A stretch of DNA of 64,000 bases from Symsagittifera roscoffensis (GCF_963678635.1 NC_087062.1:40099676-40163675); one strand, 5' to 3'. Positions 12,004-22,691 are shown, numbered from the stretch's first letter. Notes: generated by a model not told the origin, from the letters alone. Program-made: numbers and translations.

Positions 12004-13100
12004 TAATCAACAAGCCCCACCAATAACGTCCCACGATGCTCCAACAAATAATCAAACAAATAACCCGCAATCATCAACACGCATCTCTTTTGAAGACAAT
12101 CCATACTCATTTGAAGAAAGACATGAACGATTGTCCGAACCATTAGAACCAGTAACTCACCAAGCACCTTTAAGCGAACCACATTGAAAAGTGGTTTATA
12201 ATACATACCCTCCTCTCCAACAAGATCTTAATAGAGCAAGACACTAAATTCAAAGCCAAAATATACTCGAAATCAATAGACAAATATTCATCCACGACGA
12301 AATAGAAATTTACAAAACCCCCGAGTTCAATTCAACATACCTTACTCACCTATAACAAATCCAATAAAACTTTCTAGTAGAACAATTCAAAGTACCCCAC
12401 AGACTCCAGTACAACAAAACACTTCGAAAATTCCCTCAGATTATTTAGGTTCAACCCCTACATCTGAACAAATCAGAGAAAACCCTTTTAACCCCCCAGC
12501 CACTACAGAACATCTCCCATTTTGGATGACACAAGCTTTCACCAAAGGCGAACCAAATTTAATGAATGACCCAATAGAAGTTTCATCTGACAAATCTTTG
12601 TCACTACCCGAAACTCTTTCACTTCCCTCAACAACTTCTCCAACTCGAATTTCACAAACACCATTTCCCCCAAATTTTCCTATAAATCACGACGCCAGAT
12701 ATAGAGAAAATTCAACAACTAACATACAACTACAATTAGATTGGAATACATTCGTAGCACCCTCTCCGTTATTTAGACAACATCACGAAAGTCACAGATT
12801 GCACAACTGGGCACTAAATAGATTAGAATATCGGCAGGACATTCACAAAATATTCAAGACCACAATATACAAATTCTTAGACAAGACAACTTAACAACAA
12901 AATTCGAAATCACAGTCAGACTAAATAATATAGTTCACCATCCCTTATCCCTAGCACCTCCAAATATAACAGCTCAATCTTTACCTCCCCCGTTTAAAAC
13001 CACAGAAGTAATCTACAAATACGATAGATACACAAAAAAGACAATAGGATATATCACCTTGTATAATCCATATTCAGGACTATCATACACAAGTATATTT
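12004..13100 (+). pseudogene. Pro/Ser/Thr-rich ORF upstream of env-like region, element A
   Basis: Open stretches at about 12004-12186 and 12526-12894 are rich in Pro, Ser, Thr and Asn. The second ends in a more structured part with LDWNTFVAPSPLFRQHHES and HNWALNRLEYRQDI. The block is deleted in the two right-hand copies. It may be the N-terminal part of the env-like precursor or a separate ORF. Several stops interrupt it. Confidence 0.4.
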
Positions 13101-13805
13101 TAAAGATAATAATCTTTCACATTCTTTTTTTTCAATTTTCCAAAAGCGGATCCCAACAAACTTTCACTTCGAACCGGACCCCAGGATTTACTAGTCACAA
13201 ATTATGACTGTGAAGAAAATGAACAAAAAAACATTACACAAATATGCAATAAACTAAGTCACTCAATCTGAATCCGAACCACAATCAATCGAAACAACAA
13301 ATGTAATAGCAACACTTCGCTCAAAAGCTAGAGCTACAACACTAATAGAAAATAAGCTCACAGCAACCTTTTCTGAAAAGAAAGTACATTGTTGACAAGT
13401 TTCAAACGGAAATAAAAACAGACTAGACCATGAATGTTTCAAACGGAAATAAAAACAGACTAGACATGACAAAGTAACATCAAAAGACTATTGCACCTCA
13501 GCCCTGATGATTGCAAAAACGAAATTAACAGACTAAAATCACATCAAATAAAGGCACAAACAGAAAACTAGTAAATTTTCAAGTTTTACCAGATTCCGCA
13601 CACCAAGCCAAACTTGAAAAATACCAAGGTCATATAAGACTAGATACCAAATTCTGCTTTCACGGAGCACATAGAAGATGATCGCCATGATAAAAATTGG
13701 ATACCACACATTGGAATAAACAATCCCTCAAATTGTAAAGCAGATGCAAAAAATAAAGGATACCAAGAAATAAGATTTTTTGATTAGAAAATACAACTTG
13801 AAAAA
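13101..13805 (+). pseudogene. Degraded env-like upstream segment with 37-bp local duplication
   Basis: Only short frames remain. A 30-base segment starting gtttcaaacggaaataaa occurs at 13399 and again at 13436, a local 37-bp tandem duplication that shifts the frame. Plus-strand frames around it contain fragments consistent with continuation into the env-like frame at 13806. Confidence 0.4.
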
Positions 13806-14412
13806 GTGCATCTAACACGTGACTTAAGAGATTTCACAATAATTTATCAAGGAATCAGTCTCCCTTGTAAAATTGACCAGGGATATTGCGACCATACTAC
13901 GCGCACACAAGCAACAATCGTTTGGTTCCCTGAAGACACTTGTACAACATTTCAAGTAGCAAAAATACTAGCTAGAATGATAAAATTTTACCAAAATTAT
14001 TTTTTTTGAATCAATCCCGTTCGAATATGTACAACCTGATCAACTCAGACTTAGTAATTTCAAAAGTAGAAGCATTAATAATATAGAAAATAAATTGACA
14101 CGTTTCCAGTTAAACCCAGAAACGGAAACAGCATGTAAATACATCAAACCACTTTACAAAACACAAAATTCAACTATTCTTGTCCAATACGAAGACAATT
14201 TCGACATGAATACAGGAAAAATAATAATACATCAAATGGCTACTTCTCACTCAACCACAGACGAAAACTCATTTGTCCCAGTGAAATTTAAAAAGAATAC
14301 AGGAAGAATCGGTGGAAAATTAAAACCACAAGACACAGACAGTACACGCTTACAAAAACTATCACTTATGAACAAAACTCATTTTGGCGCAATCCACTAT
14401 GACATACCTTAG
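13806..14412 (+). pseudogene. env: env-like glycoprotein, N-terminal part, element A (broken)
   Basis: Two open stretches (13806-14009 and 14095-14412) in an env position downstream of integrase. Visible features are spaced cysteines (LPCKIDQGYC, EDTCTTF, ACKYI) and an NST glycosylation sequon. This is the surface-subunit style of an invertebrate retroviral envelope, but I cannot assign a class (baculovirus-F-like or phlebovirus-like). Stops between the pieces show it is dead. The two other family 1 internal regions here have lost this block. Confidence 0.5.
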
Positions 14413-15091
14413 ACATGATTTTAGATTACACAATAGGCAGAATTTTTCAAGAAATGTCTTTGACAGAACTTGAAACTACACAAATTTCAATCATGCGAAC
14501 TTGAAAGTACACAAATTTTACAATCACTTGCACTAGCAGTACTAAAAATCCTTTATGCAGGATATTTATTGTCAGGAAACAGATCTATTTTTATCGACTA
14601 CGAAGGAATCATATTATGGTATTACACCTGTACCAAAAAAGTATCACCTTTGTATGTTTTTGACGATAAAAGTTGCCTTAAGAGAATCCCAATTTTCTAC
14701 AAAAATAAAGAACATTTTGTTGATACACTCTCCCGCAGAACTAATTTTTGGGATACAGCAGTCCCATGTGGATCAGAAAGCAGCCCTAATGTAGTACAAT
14801 TAAACCCCGACGAAGATAAATACTATCTTCTCACACCATACCCTACACTCATGCAACCACTCAAAAAAATTTCACCAGAAAGCATTAGAGCTATTGCTCG
14901 CAATCACAATATTGATTTACAATCAACAAGCATATACTCTAAATCACACATCCAACATCACATTCGAACACAAATTTCAAGAATTACCCACAAAAATGAA
15001 CACAATCCAACGACAATCTATAGATCAAAACATTCGCAAACTTGCAGAAACAGCAGGCTTTTCAAACATATACGCACAAGACAATAGCTGA
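14413..15091 (+). pseudogene. env: env-like glycoprotein, central part, element A (broken)
   Basis: A 205-residue stretch (14470-15087) containing IILWYYTCTKKVSPLYVF, DDKSCLKRIPIFY and DTAVPCGSE. The regular aromatic and cysteine pattern is ectodomain-like. A second frame (14894-15091) overlaps the end and appears to carry the true continuation, so a frameshift lies at about 14890-14990. Conserved cysteines and location before a hydrophobic segment support an envelope-type role in virion or cell-cell transfer; this is inference. Confidence 0.5.
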
Positions 15092-15430
15092 TATTTTAAA
15101 GACATAAAAGATTACATTTACTAAAAAAGCAAAAAAAAATAGACCACAAGATATATCACCAATAAATATCTTTAGTTTTGTAAATTTGAAAAACGGACTT
15201 ATTGCCTTTCTATACAGCTTAGAAAGGTTGACTATATTATAGGCAATGTTTAATTTTCTTCGATTTCTTTTCTTTCTCTTAAAAGGAATCTACAATATAC
15301 ACACAAGCAAATGAACAAGCAAGCGTGACACGCAGACTTTTTGCAGGATTTTTTGGAATATTTTCAACATCAATCAATGAAATTCATTTAGACGCTCAAG
15401 TAAAAGGATACAATACTAAGTAATCAACAA
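15092..15430 (+). pseudogene. env: env-like membrane-anchor region, element A
   Basis: Fragmentary frames include NIFSFVNLKNGLIAFLYSLE at about 15160-15225 and FLRFLFFLLKGIYN at about 15250-15295, hydrophobic enough for a transmembrane anchor, followed by a basic/polar tail. Frameshifts separate the pieces. Placement at the end of the env-like region suits a type I membrane protein. Confidence 0.4.
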
Positions 15431-16410
15431 CACCAAACGCATATGACGAATCACAGAACGATACAAATACAACGGCCACAGCACCACAACTTCAAAACCT
15501 CAACCATAACCACCCCTTATCATTAGTACCACGAAATTTTAGAAATATTGCCTTACAGATCTAAAAACTTCGAGATCAAATTCTCCACAAAGCCCAATCC
15601 AACATATAATAACCCAACAACCCAATATAGACGACACATACGAACAAATTATAGAACAACCACATACCACTAAATTTCGTTTTCAGAACAACCATCTTTT
15701 TAGCCCACGATGAGCCGCCAAATTGGATCCCTCCATTGATCAATTTCCCACCCAGCCAACCTTCAGAACAACCTCTTCATCATTCCACTTTTTGCCTTCC
15801 CCCCACCTCACTCACCTCATCCTAACATTTCACCCAGCATGGAGTCAGATACTAATTCCAACACAACAGTATATAACAACATCTCCCAATTCAACAACTC
15901 CGATATTGAAACACCCGACGAATTTGCAAACTCCGAACGCAGCCCATCTACATTTTTCCAACCTCCCTTTCAACCCCTCCATTCTCAAGTCAGAATTGAA
16001 CCTCTTTCCCCTCCTTCTCCCATTTCACATGTCACACCTACATATTCCCCTCTAATCAGCGAATCATCCGATAACTACGACCAAGATAACACACAAATAT
16101 CACATGAACTTGATAACTTCATAACACTACAACAGCAATTGCAACATCCTCAGACACTAACTATTCACCAACTTTCATGATATCTAACATCACCCAACCC
16201 ATCGACTCCAACCCCTCTTCAACTTATACACCCTCCCGAAACCCCACTTCCCCATCAACCTCATCCTCTAGTACCAATCGCGCTTACAGAACCTTTAAAA
16301 TAAAATTCTTAAATACCCCCATTTCCATCCCAGGAGCATCCACCACACATATAAATCATCCACTTCACACTAATACAAAAAAAATATACTTATTTTTTTT
16401 CCCATAATTA
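15431..16410 (+). pseudogene. Pro/Ser/Thr-rich C-terminal ORF region, element A
   Basis: Overlapping frames at 15723-16055, 15839-16180 and 16177-16407. The frame at 15839-16180 is acidic and rich in Ser/Pro/Asn (SPPSPISHVTPTYSPLIS) and the next continues as STYTPSRNPTSPSTSSSSTN, so they may be one ORF with a frameshift near 16177. It is like a mucin-type or cytoplasmic disordered segment. Function unknown; it is absent in the right-hand copies. Confidence 0.4.
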
Positions 16411-17076
16411 CATACTTCCATTCCGACCCCAACGATGAAAAACCCAATTATGTAAGCGAGCATGTCTTATATCCCACACTCTCGTGGGCATCTCATTACC
16501 ACTTTACTAATCCATTAACATTACAACTAAATAACAACCCTCATAATAAGGAAGTAAGCAGCACCCTACTCTACCTCCTAAAAACAGCACTAACCTCAAA
16601 CCAATTCACGCAAATAGGATACAGAGAATCACTCACAAAACTCACTACGCCAAAAGCAAATAATTACCCTATCGATTAATACGATCACCATATCATCCCA
16701 CCAATTGAAGACATTTGTCTTCATGGCGACCGTATACTAATCCTCAATCAACTGAAATTTTTTTCATTAAAATCTCATACTTTTTCACCCTCAACATCTT
16801 AAATAAAAAACACGACAAAGTCATCTCCGCAGCACTACGTAATACTACTGCTTATAAATCATACTTTAACAAATTTAACCATTTTCCACTAACCTTTCCT
16901 TTCCTCACACCCAAAGAACGTGATTTGCACTGTTCACACGAAGTCACGAAGTCATGTTACGAACTAAACAAAAACATACGTACACTTATTATAAATTGAT
17001 TCAAAGTCATTACACTGACAATAAACCAGCATGACAACCTCTCCATAGATTTCAATACATCAACTCAAAATACATA
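16411..17076 (+). other. Degraded region before the 3' ORF, element A
   Basis: Only one open stretch of note (16715-16999), without recognisable domains. It lies within the block missing from the right-hand copies. I see no feature beyond possible continuation of a broken ORF. Confidence 0.3.
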
Positions 17077-17496
17077 TCAACGCTTTTTCTTAACTTCACC
17101 TATTGTATTAAAGACACTAAACTTCAAGGCACCCTCCGAATTTATGACTCCATCATCCAGATGTATATATTCTGCCCACTAAACAAACTCCTAAACGTAG
17201 ACGAATCCCGCCCACTAATTGTCCCTCATGAATTCCTTCAGCCCGTGAAAGTCCCCATCCTAGAATTCATATATAAGACAGGCTACAATCACAAATTATA
17301 TAACCTAATACAAAACACACCGTATGAACAATCACCTCAAACTGAAGAACGTAACATCATTAAAGCACTTGAATTGCTTTGGCCACTTTTGCAAACTAAA
17401 CACATCATTCGTTTGTTAGCTAAACTACTAACCTCATCTGATATCATCCACGATGCTTTCCCCATGGCTTTTTCACCAACGATTAATGTAATATGA
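17077..17496 (+). pseudogene. Conserved 3' ORF of family 1, copy A
   Basis: Homologous to 53849-54193 (copy B) and 58607-59035 (copy C). Shared residues include QMYIFCPL, DESRPLIVPHEFLQPV, PILEFIY and ALELLWPL; the C-terminal half is rich in Leu/Ile helices (HIIRLLAKLLTSSDIIH). In C it is an uninterrupted 142-residue frame; in A the upstream 30 residues are in the DNA but out of frame before 17161. The product is soluble-looking with no known family. Conservation between diverged copies suggests a real accessory protein of the element. Confidence 0.55.
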
Positions 17497-17659
17497 ATTC
17501 AATATTTAACTAATAAAATCAAACAACACTAACCATTATTATTCGATGTTTTCTCTGTCTCTTCATCATCATTTACAAAACAAAAAGCAAAAGAAAAAAC
17601 ATAAACTCCTTTTCAAAATCATTAACTTTTAATAACCGATCCAATAATTGAAGCAATAA

Positions 17660-17840
17660 AATTATCCCGTACAAAGCAGTAAATTAATATCTAAATGTTT
17701 TTGCCCAAAGCAGTAAATATTCATGAAATGAAAATAACTTCATAATTTCAACCCCCGAATCAAGCAGTAAAATTTATAATTTCAAAAGTAGTAGATTAAT
17801 AAAAATTGTTCATTAATTGCAAAAACAGTACCAACCTTTT
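17660..17840 (+). promoter_or_regulatory. Array of AGCAGTAAA motifs in 3' noncoding region, copy A
   Basis: gcagtaaa or close variants occur at about 17667, 17709, 17765, 17790 and 17828. The same cluster, with the same spacing but different intervening bases, occurs at 54343-54540 and 59205-59395. Regularly spaced short words retained while the rest changes suggest a protein-binding array; this is inference. Confidence 0.4.
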
Positions 17841-18299
17841 CAAAGACGCTTCTTTATTTTGTCTCGCTTAAATGTTTTATCCAAATTCGCACTGCTCGCG
17901 CACAAAGAATTGTTTAAAGTAATTAACTTGAGTTTCATTTTTCACTGATAACAACTTTAACAATTTAACACGTTTCAAATTTTCCTTTAACCCGGTTGGA
18001 ACGGAATTAGATAATAATCCAAAGTAACCAACGCAAGTTTACTAAACACCATAAACCACAACCTAACAGCCTGACTGAGAAAAGAAAACCCACGGTACCC
18101 AAAATGGAATAACACCATCTTAGAACTGGATAAATTATTCTTTTGAAGACAAAAGAACAAAACACCAAAAATTCGAAAGACAAACCCAAAACAAACAATT
18201 TGATTTTTGAGAAAAAGACATAACTAAGACAACAAAAGAAAACACCAGTGAAAAAATTAGCACGAAAAGTTGAACTAAAACAGGACCCTCAAAAAAGGA

Positions 18300-18640
18300 G
18301 AGCATGAAATTATACCCTCACTCCTGGCCTAACCCACCAGAAGGGGACGTCCTGAACATGCTCTATAGCCAGCCTCACCCACCGTGCTACAACCACGCTT
18401 TGTGACACCCACGACAGTTTTTTTCAAGTGTGAATAGCTCTTAAAAATGACCGAACCAAATAATAACGCTTTTGCGATAAAAACTAATATAAAGATCATA
18501 ACTAAAAAACAGGATTTACAAAGATTTGTATATGTAAAAGATATAATGCAGTATATAGATTACAAAAAGCCCAACGACGAGCAGCAAGGAATTTGACAAC
18601 CCAATCACACTCTAACTACGGAATGGCAATACGCACCTGA
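18300..18640 (+). other. GC-richer conserved block in 3' noncoding region, copy A
   Basis: About 18315-18415 (cctggcctaacccaccag, cctcacccaccgtg, tttgtgacaccca) is much less AT-rich than its surroundings and is conserved at 55035-55130 and 59890-59985. Copies B and C carry the perfect palindrome GAGCATGCTC here; A has GAACATGCTC. It may be a structured RNA element. Confidence 0.45.
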
Positions 18641-18641
18641 C

Positions 18642-18842
18642 ATGCTGCCTATAGTCACTACACTCAATGGATTTAGTGTACGGTTTGGCATCGCAAAAAA
18701 TGAAGTCCATTGCAGCAGAACAATGACCATCTCGATGTTCAAATATACGTACAGATCCAAGTCACCAGGCATTGCTTCCAATCTCAAACTTCACGCCACT
18801 ACCAAACGATGGAAACAAACACGTTGTGAATATCAACATTAA
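18642..18842 (+). CDS. Conserved small ORF near 3' end of family 1, copy A
   Basis: An ATG-started 66-residue frame. The first 55 residues match the frame at 55368 in B (MLPxxTTLNxF, CxRTMxISxFKYTYRS) with many codon differences but no frameshift over that length. Copy C (60223) starts the same way but has a deletion after YTYRSES. The A frame ends where family 1 homology ends. It is basic, with no recognised domain. It may be a short accessory peptide or chance. Confidence 0.3.
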   Translation: MLPIVTTLNGFSVRFGIAKNEVHCSRTMTISMFKYTYRSKSPGIASNLKLHATTKRWKQTRCEYQH

Positions 18843-18959
18843 CAATTAAATAAAAAAACCAACGAATTACATCGAGCCGCGCGGACCAGCAAGACAATAT
18901 CACCAGCAAAAGCATCAAAGAGAACGTGATCAAACGAAAAGCAGACACGAAGAGCCAGC

Positions 18960-19040
18960 AAAACCGAAGCCATGTGGGACAGAATAAAATGTTCTACAAT
19001 TGTGGACGTTTCGATCCAAACCATTCACAGTGATGTCCCA
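18960..19040 (+). pseudogene. gag: gag CCHC zinc-knuckle remnant, family 2
   Basis: One frame reads FYNCGRFDPNHSQ followed by a stop and CP. This fits a CCHC knuckle in which the first Cys is now Tyr and a stop interrupts before the last Cys. The upstream DNA encodes a basic Ala/Lys/Arg-rich stretch, as expected in gag. Confidence 0.5.
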
Positions 19041-19484
19041 CACAACAGACCAAATTTGCGCTAAATACACGAAACGAGTACACTTTTTGGGAATGAATGC
19101 AAATCCTTATCATTTTGGATGTACAGGAAGCAAACATTTTCGGAAGAATTAGTCTGCCACAAACTGGTATCAAATTTATCAAGACAGACCAAAACAAAAT
19201 TAAGTATTCAGTATTAGAACAAAGCAACCAAACCCAATGATTTTCAATTATTTTGCGAACAATCCAAAAAAGCAAAAAACCACGTTATGAGAACACAATT
19301 TGTAAAAAATGTAATTCCTATACCGCAAATCGGAAGAAGCATATCAAATAAATCATCTAAAGGAAAACGTTGAAAAATAGTTGATTGAACGTCATAATAA
19401 CAGTAAATTAGACTAAACAGCAAAATTGGCACTAGACACAAATAAGATCAGAAGTTTTTTTCATAAAAAACCGGATACCAAATA

Positions 19485-19754
19485 TTGATCACCTATCTGA
19501 CATACCAACACAAGTCAATAAAAAGAGTGACTTTATTTTCGATAGTCCATCTACATTACGCGTTTTCACAAACGCCTCTGGATCAGAAAACGAAAAACCA
19601 GTGCAACGCCACCCAAATTTATCAGTTTCAAGCAGAGTTTTACGAATTGACAGATATGTCGGCTGAGTTCCAAAAAGCGCTAGATTTATTATTCACAAAC
19701 AGCAAAAACAAGTACGGGTATGTAGACACCATGTTGATTGTAATGAAATGTTAA
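19485..19754 (+). pseudogene. pol: Reverse transcriptase fragment, family 2 (catalytic site lost)
   Basis: Contains LHYAFSQTPLD, an RxxF-like YQFQAEFYELTDMSAEFQKA and the catalytic-box region YGYVDTMLIV. In Ty3/gypsy RT the last would be Y-x-D-D, so the second catalytic Asp is Thr here. About 10 residues before YQFQ are missing relative to the family. The fragment covers RT palm motifs B to D. It is inactive. Confidence 0.75.
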
Positions 19755-20149
19755 AAGGAATTTCACAAGGAAAAGCCAGAATAGGTCTTACAAAAGTCAG
19801 ACAAAGAAAACCTAGCTATCTCAAGAAATGCGTATAAAATTGCATGTAACGTGTCTCAACACCAATTGGAATGGTTCAGGTATAATATAAAAAGTGAAGA
19901 CCCCAGGCCATTAATTGGAAAAAGAGAGACAACAGAAAAACTACCGAAACCCAGAACATTCAAACAATTTAAAAAAGTTCCTGCTCTCTATTTTCATCAC
20001 TGACATTATATTTCAAAATTGCCAAAAATGGATTAGCACTGAGACAAGTTTTACACCACAAAGACACATAAAAAGTTGCATTCAAACCTTGAATAAAATT
20101 AGTATCTGAAATAACAGAAAAAAAAACAAGAATTTAAACTAAAGCCTTG

Positions 20150-20400
20150 AAACCCTGGTGGTCTTCGACGCGTCAACATTCTGCTTAAGGCTGGCTCTAG
20201 CTGAACTTACAGAAGGAAATAGGGTAGTAATTGCATACAACTCAAAGTTCCTAAATTCACTAGAAGAAAAGTATTCGGTAAACGATTTCGAGCTCCTTGG
20301 TGCCGAGTGGGCTAGAGAACACTTCCAAAACAATTTGCATGGGAACAACCTGCCGGCCTCACAGATAATGACGCTTTGATCAGTGGTTTAAACACGAGCG
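20150..20400 (+). pseudogene. pol: RNase H fragment, family 2
   Basis: VFDASTFCLRLALAE, then VVIAYNSKFLNSLEEKYSV and NDFELLGAEWAREHF are the standard order of Ty3/gypsy RNase H. The Asp of DAS and the Glu of FELL sit at the first two catalytic positions; the third (TDN in another frame at about 20360) follows after a frameshift. It would degrade template RNA during reverse transcription. Confidence 0.75.
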
Positions 20401-21139
20401 AAAACTGAAAATTTAGTCAAAGTAGACCTACAAGCTGGAATGACCGGCTAACTCGAATTTGATGCGGAACAAGTTTTGTCGACAAGTAGTCTTCATTTCC
20501 AACCTTGAAATGGTTGCCAATCCCAATTTAAACAACTTGACCAATCAGAAGTGGGCACGAAATCAGCTGATCAAAAAACGCGCGGAACTGAAAAAACGCT
20601 AAGAAAGCAATTGAAATCTCAAGTGCATTTTAACTCTTCCGAACAGTATGAAAGCATTTTTTTAGATGAAATCAAAAAACTTCACTTGCCCAAATGTTCA
20701 GACGGAAGTCAGGTGACTGAAATTACTAAGACCAACATAAAATTCAAATGATTTTCATGATAGTATATCCAAGGTAGTGAACAAACGAGAGGTAGAAACA
20801 GACAACTGCAGTCATTGCAAACAGATTCATGCAGAGATATTTTCCAAATAACGGCGTACCGAGAAAATTAAGGTGAGATCAAGACCAAACATTCGGAGCG
20901 AAAAGAAATCAATTTTTTTATTATGTTTAAAAAAACATAAAATTATTAACTGCACCAGTACAGGGCCACAGATATTTAGATATAGACGACTGCATGATAT
21001 AATTAATAAAACCTGGGTTAAAAAATGCGCATCGATGAACCAATCATTGCCCTTATCAACAACCAGCAACATCGACTCAAACCCAAACCCAATAATGAAC
21101 AGATGTGAGATCTCGACAGTGTTTAAAACTAAGGAAAGA
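20401..21139. other. Unassigned region before the assembly gap
   Basis: Short plus-strand frames at 20551-20751 (Lys/Glu-rich) and from 20873 run toward the gap. They might be the decayed connection and integrase part of family 2, but no diagnostic motif is visible. Confidence 0.3.
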
Positions 21140-21339
21140 NNNNNNNNNNNNNNNNNNNNNNNNNNNNNNNNNNNNNNNNNNNNNNNNNNNNNNNNNNNNN
21201 NNNNNNNNNNNNNNNNNNNNNNNNNNNNNNNNNNNNNNNNNNNNNNNNNNNNNNNNNNNNNNNNNNNNNNNNNNNNNNNNNNNNNNNNNNNNNNNNNNNN
21301 NNNNNNNNNNNNNNNNNNNNNNNNNNNNNNNNNNNNNNN
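21140..21339. other. Assembly gap (200 N)
   Basis: Exactly 200 unknown bases. It lies at the left edge of a 22-bp minisatellite, which is a likely reason for the break. The frames that span it have no meaning. Confidence 0.99.
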
Positions 21340-21792
21340 ACCCTGTTTGACTCATGATTCGATCCTGTTCGACTCATGATTCGAACCTATTCGACCCATG
21401 ATTCGACCCTGTTCGACTCATTATTCGACCCTCTTCGACCCATGATTCGACCCTGTTCGACTCAATATTCGACCCTGTTCGACTCATGATTCGACCCTAT
21501 TCGACCCATGATTCGACCCTGTTTGACTCGTGATTCGACCCTGTTCGGCTATATCGATCCTGTTCGACTCCTGATCCGACCCTGTTTGACCCATGATTCG
21601 ACCCGGTTTGACTCGTGATTCGGCCCTGTTCGACTCATGATTCGACCCTATTAGACTCATGATTCGACCCTGTTCGAACCAAGATTAGACTATGATTCGA
21701 CCCTGTTTGACTCAAGATTGGACCCTGTTCGACTCGATCGACCCTGTTCGACTCATGATTCGACCCTGTTCGACCCATGATTTGACTTTGTT
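21340..21792. repeat. 22-bp minisatellite
   Basis: About 20 imperfect copies of a 22-base unit, approximately TTCGACCCTGTTCGACTCAT plus GA. Variants include GACCCATGA and TTTGACTC. The unit is itself two related halves (TTCGACYC). The array may extend into the gap. The 76-residue frame in it (21692-21922) is a by-product. Confidence 0.9.
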
Positions 21793-21793
21793 C

Positions 21794-22009
21794 GGCTCTT
21801 TTCCAGTTTCCCACCCCCTCGTAAAATTACAAAACAAAACGTTCAAAAGTTGTTCACACGGCACTTTGAATGTTAAAAGTACTGTAAAATTTTGTTCACC
21901 TGTTCACGCTGACACGTTTTAACGTAGTTTATAACATGAAAAGTCATTTTAAATAGACTTTCATATTTTGAATTTCAGAAACTATCATAGGGGGATCTGG
22001 AGAAGAGCC
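21794..22009. mobile_element. MITE-like inverted-repeat element M1
   Basis: Left end GGCTCTTTTCCAGTTTCCC, right end (21989-22009) reading as the inverted complement AGGGGGATCTGGAGAAGAGCC. Length about 216 bp, no coding capacity. No clear target duplication is seen. Confidence 0.6.
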
Positions 22010-22417
22010 CTTTATTCGATTATGGTCTTCGTCGACCGTCTTAATTTGCGACGAAAAGCGGACTCCGTTTGGCCGTTTCGGTCGAATCATGAGTCGAGCA
22101 ACTCAGCCCGGGTGCTGGAGTTTTTACATTGTAATATTTTATTGGAACTTCCTTTACTGGCACTTACATTGGCTAACTGGGAAGCCATGAATCTACTGCA
22201 CAAGTAAGCAGATCTCTGCATGCAGAAACTTCCTTCGTTCAATTATCAGATCATCTGCGGCATTTTTGCCTCCCGTCACCTCGCATGAGCCTCAACTTAA
22301 GGCTCTTTCCTTCCCCCTTCATTTTTTCCGAAATTCAATATATTAAAGTCTGTCTAAAACGACTTTTATGTTAAAATGCATTTAAACGTTTCAGCGATAT
22401 TTCTTGCATGCAAAATG
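22010..22417. other. Spacer within the MITE cluster
   Basis: No gene seen. A further end-like word, GGCTCTTTCCTTCCCCC, at about 22302 may be the left end of another, larger or nested copy. Confidence 0.35.
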
Positions 22418-22645
22418 ATCTCTTTTTCCTTTACCCCCCCCCCCCCCCCCCCACCTGCTAATTTTAATATTTGAAATTACTAATCACTTTGTCCGATTGT
22501 CATGAAAATTGACATGCAGACTAATTCGGCCATGACAAACATATTTGGTCTTCATGATTAACCTCGTAAAACCACTCGTTAGACCATAAAATTCATGTTT
22601 GAGTGAGGTGGGGGGGGGGGGGGGGGGGAGGAAGGAAAAAGAGCC
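22418..22645. mobile_element. MITE-like element M3 with C19 and G19 arms
   Basis: Left arm has CTCTTTTTCCTTTA then a run of 19 C (22434-22452) and ACCT; right arm has AGGT, 19 G (22610-22628) and AGGAAGGAAAAAGAGCC. The arms are inverted complements of about 38 bp. The interior contains the ggccatgacaaacatatttgg block that is homologous to the satellite monomer. Confidence 0.65.
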
Positions 22646-22691
22646 GCAAAATGCCGTGTGAACACTTTTTAAACAATTTAGGGCTCTTGTA

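Larger units (their letters stand above)
3605..18843 (+). mobile_element. Ty3/gypsy-type LTR retroelement with env-like region, family 1 copy A (defective)
   Basis: Order of parts: truncated LTR, long leader, gag fragments, CCHC knuckle, aspartic protease, linker, integrase remnants with a GPY module, small hydrophobic ORF, env-like ORFs, proline/serine-rich ORFs, 3' ORF, long 3' noncoding region. Homology to the right-hand copies ends at about 18830, before any LTR. RT and RNase H are absent: the sequence passes at about 10150 from the pre-RT linker straight into the integrase zinc-finger region. Many stops and frameshifts show it is inactive. The env-like block makes it resemble errantiviruses. 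It is the only copy in the window that retains that block. Confidence 0.85.
18845..20400 (+). mobile_element. Decayed gypsy-type retroelement, family 2
   Basis: A second, unrelated Ty3/gypsy remnant abutting copy A: CCHC-like remnant (about 18985-19035), RT fragment (19485-19754) and RNase H fragment (20150-20400), all on the plus strand with many stops. It is clearly distinct from family 1 in sequence. No LTRs are visible and it is truncated by the assembly gap region at its right. Confidence 0.7.

Noticed and set aside
20873-21379. Frames spanning the N gap
   Set aside because: Their length comes from unknown bases.
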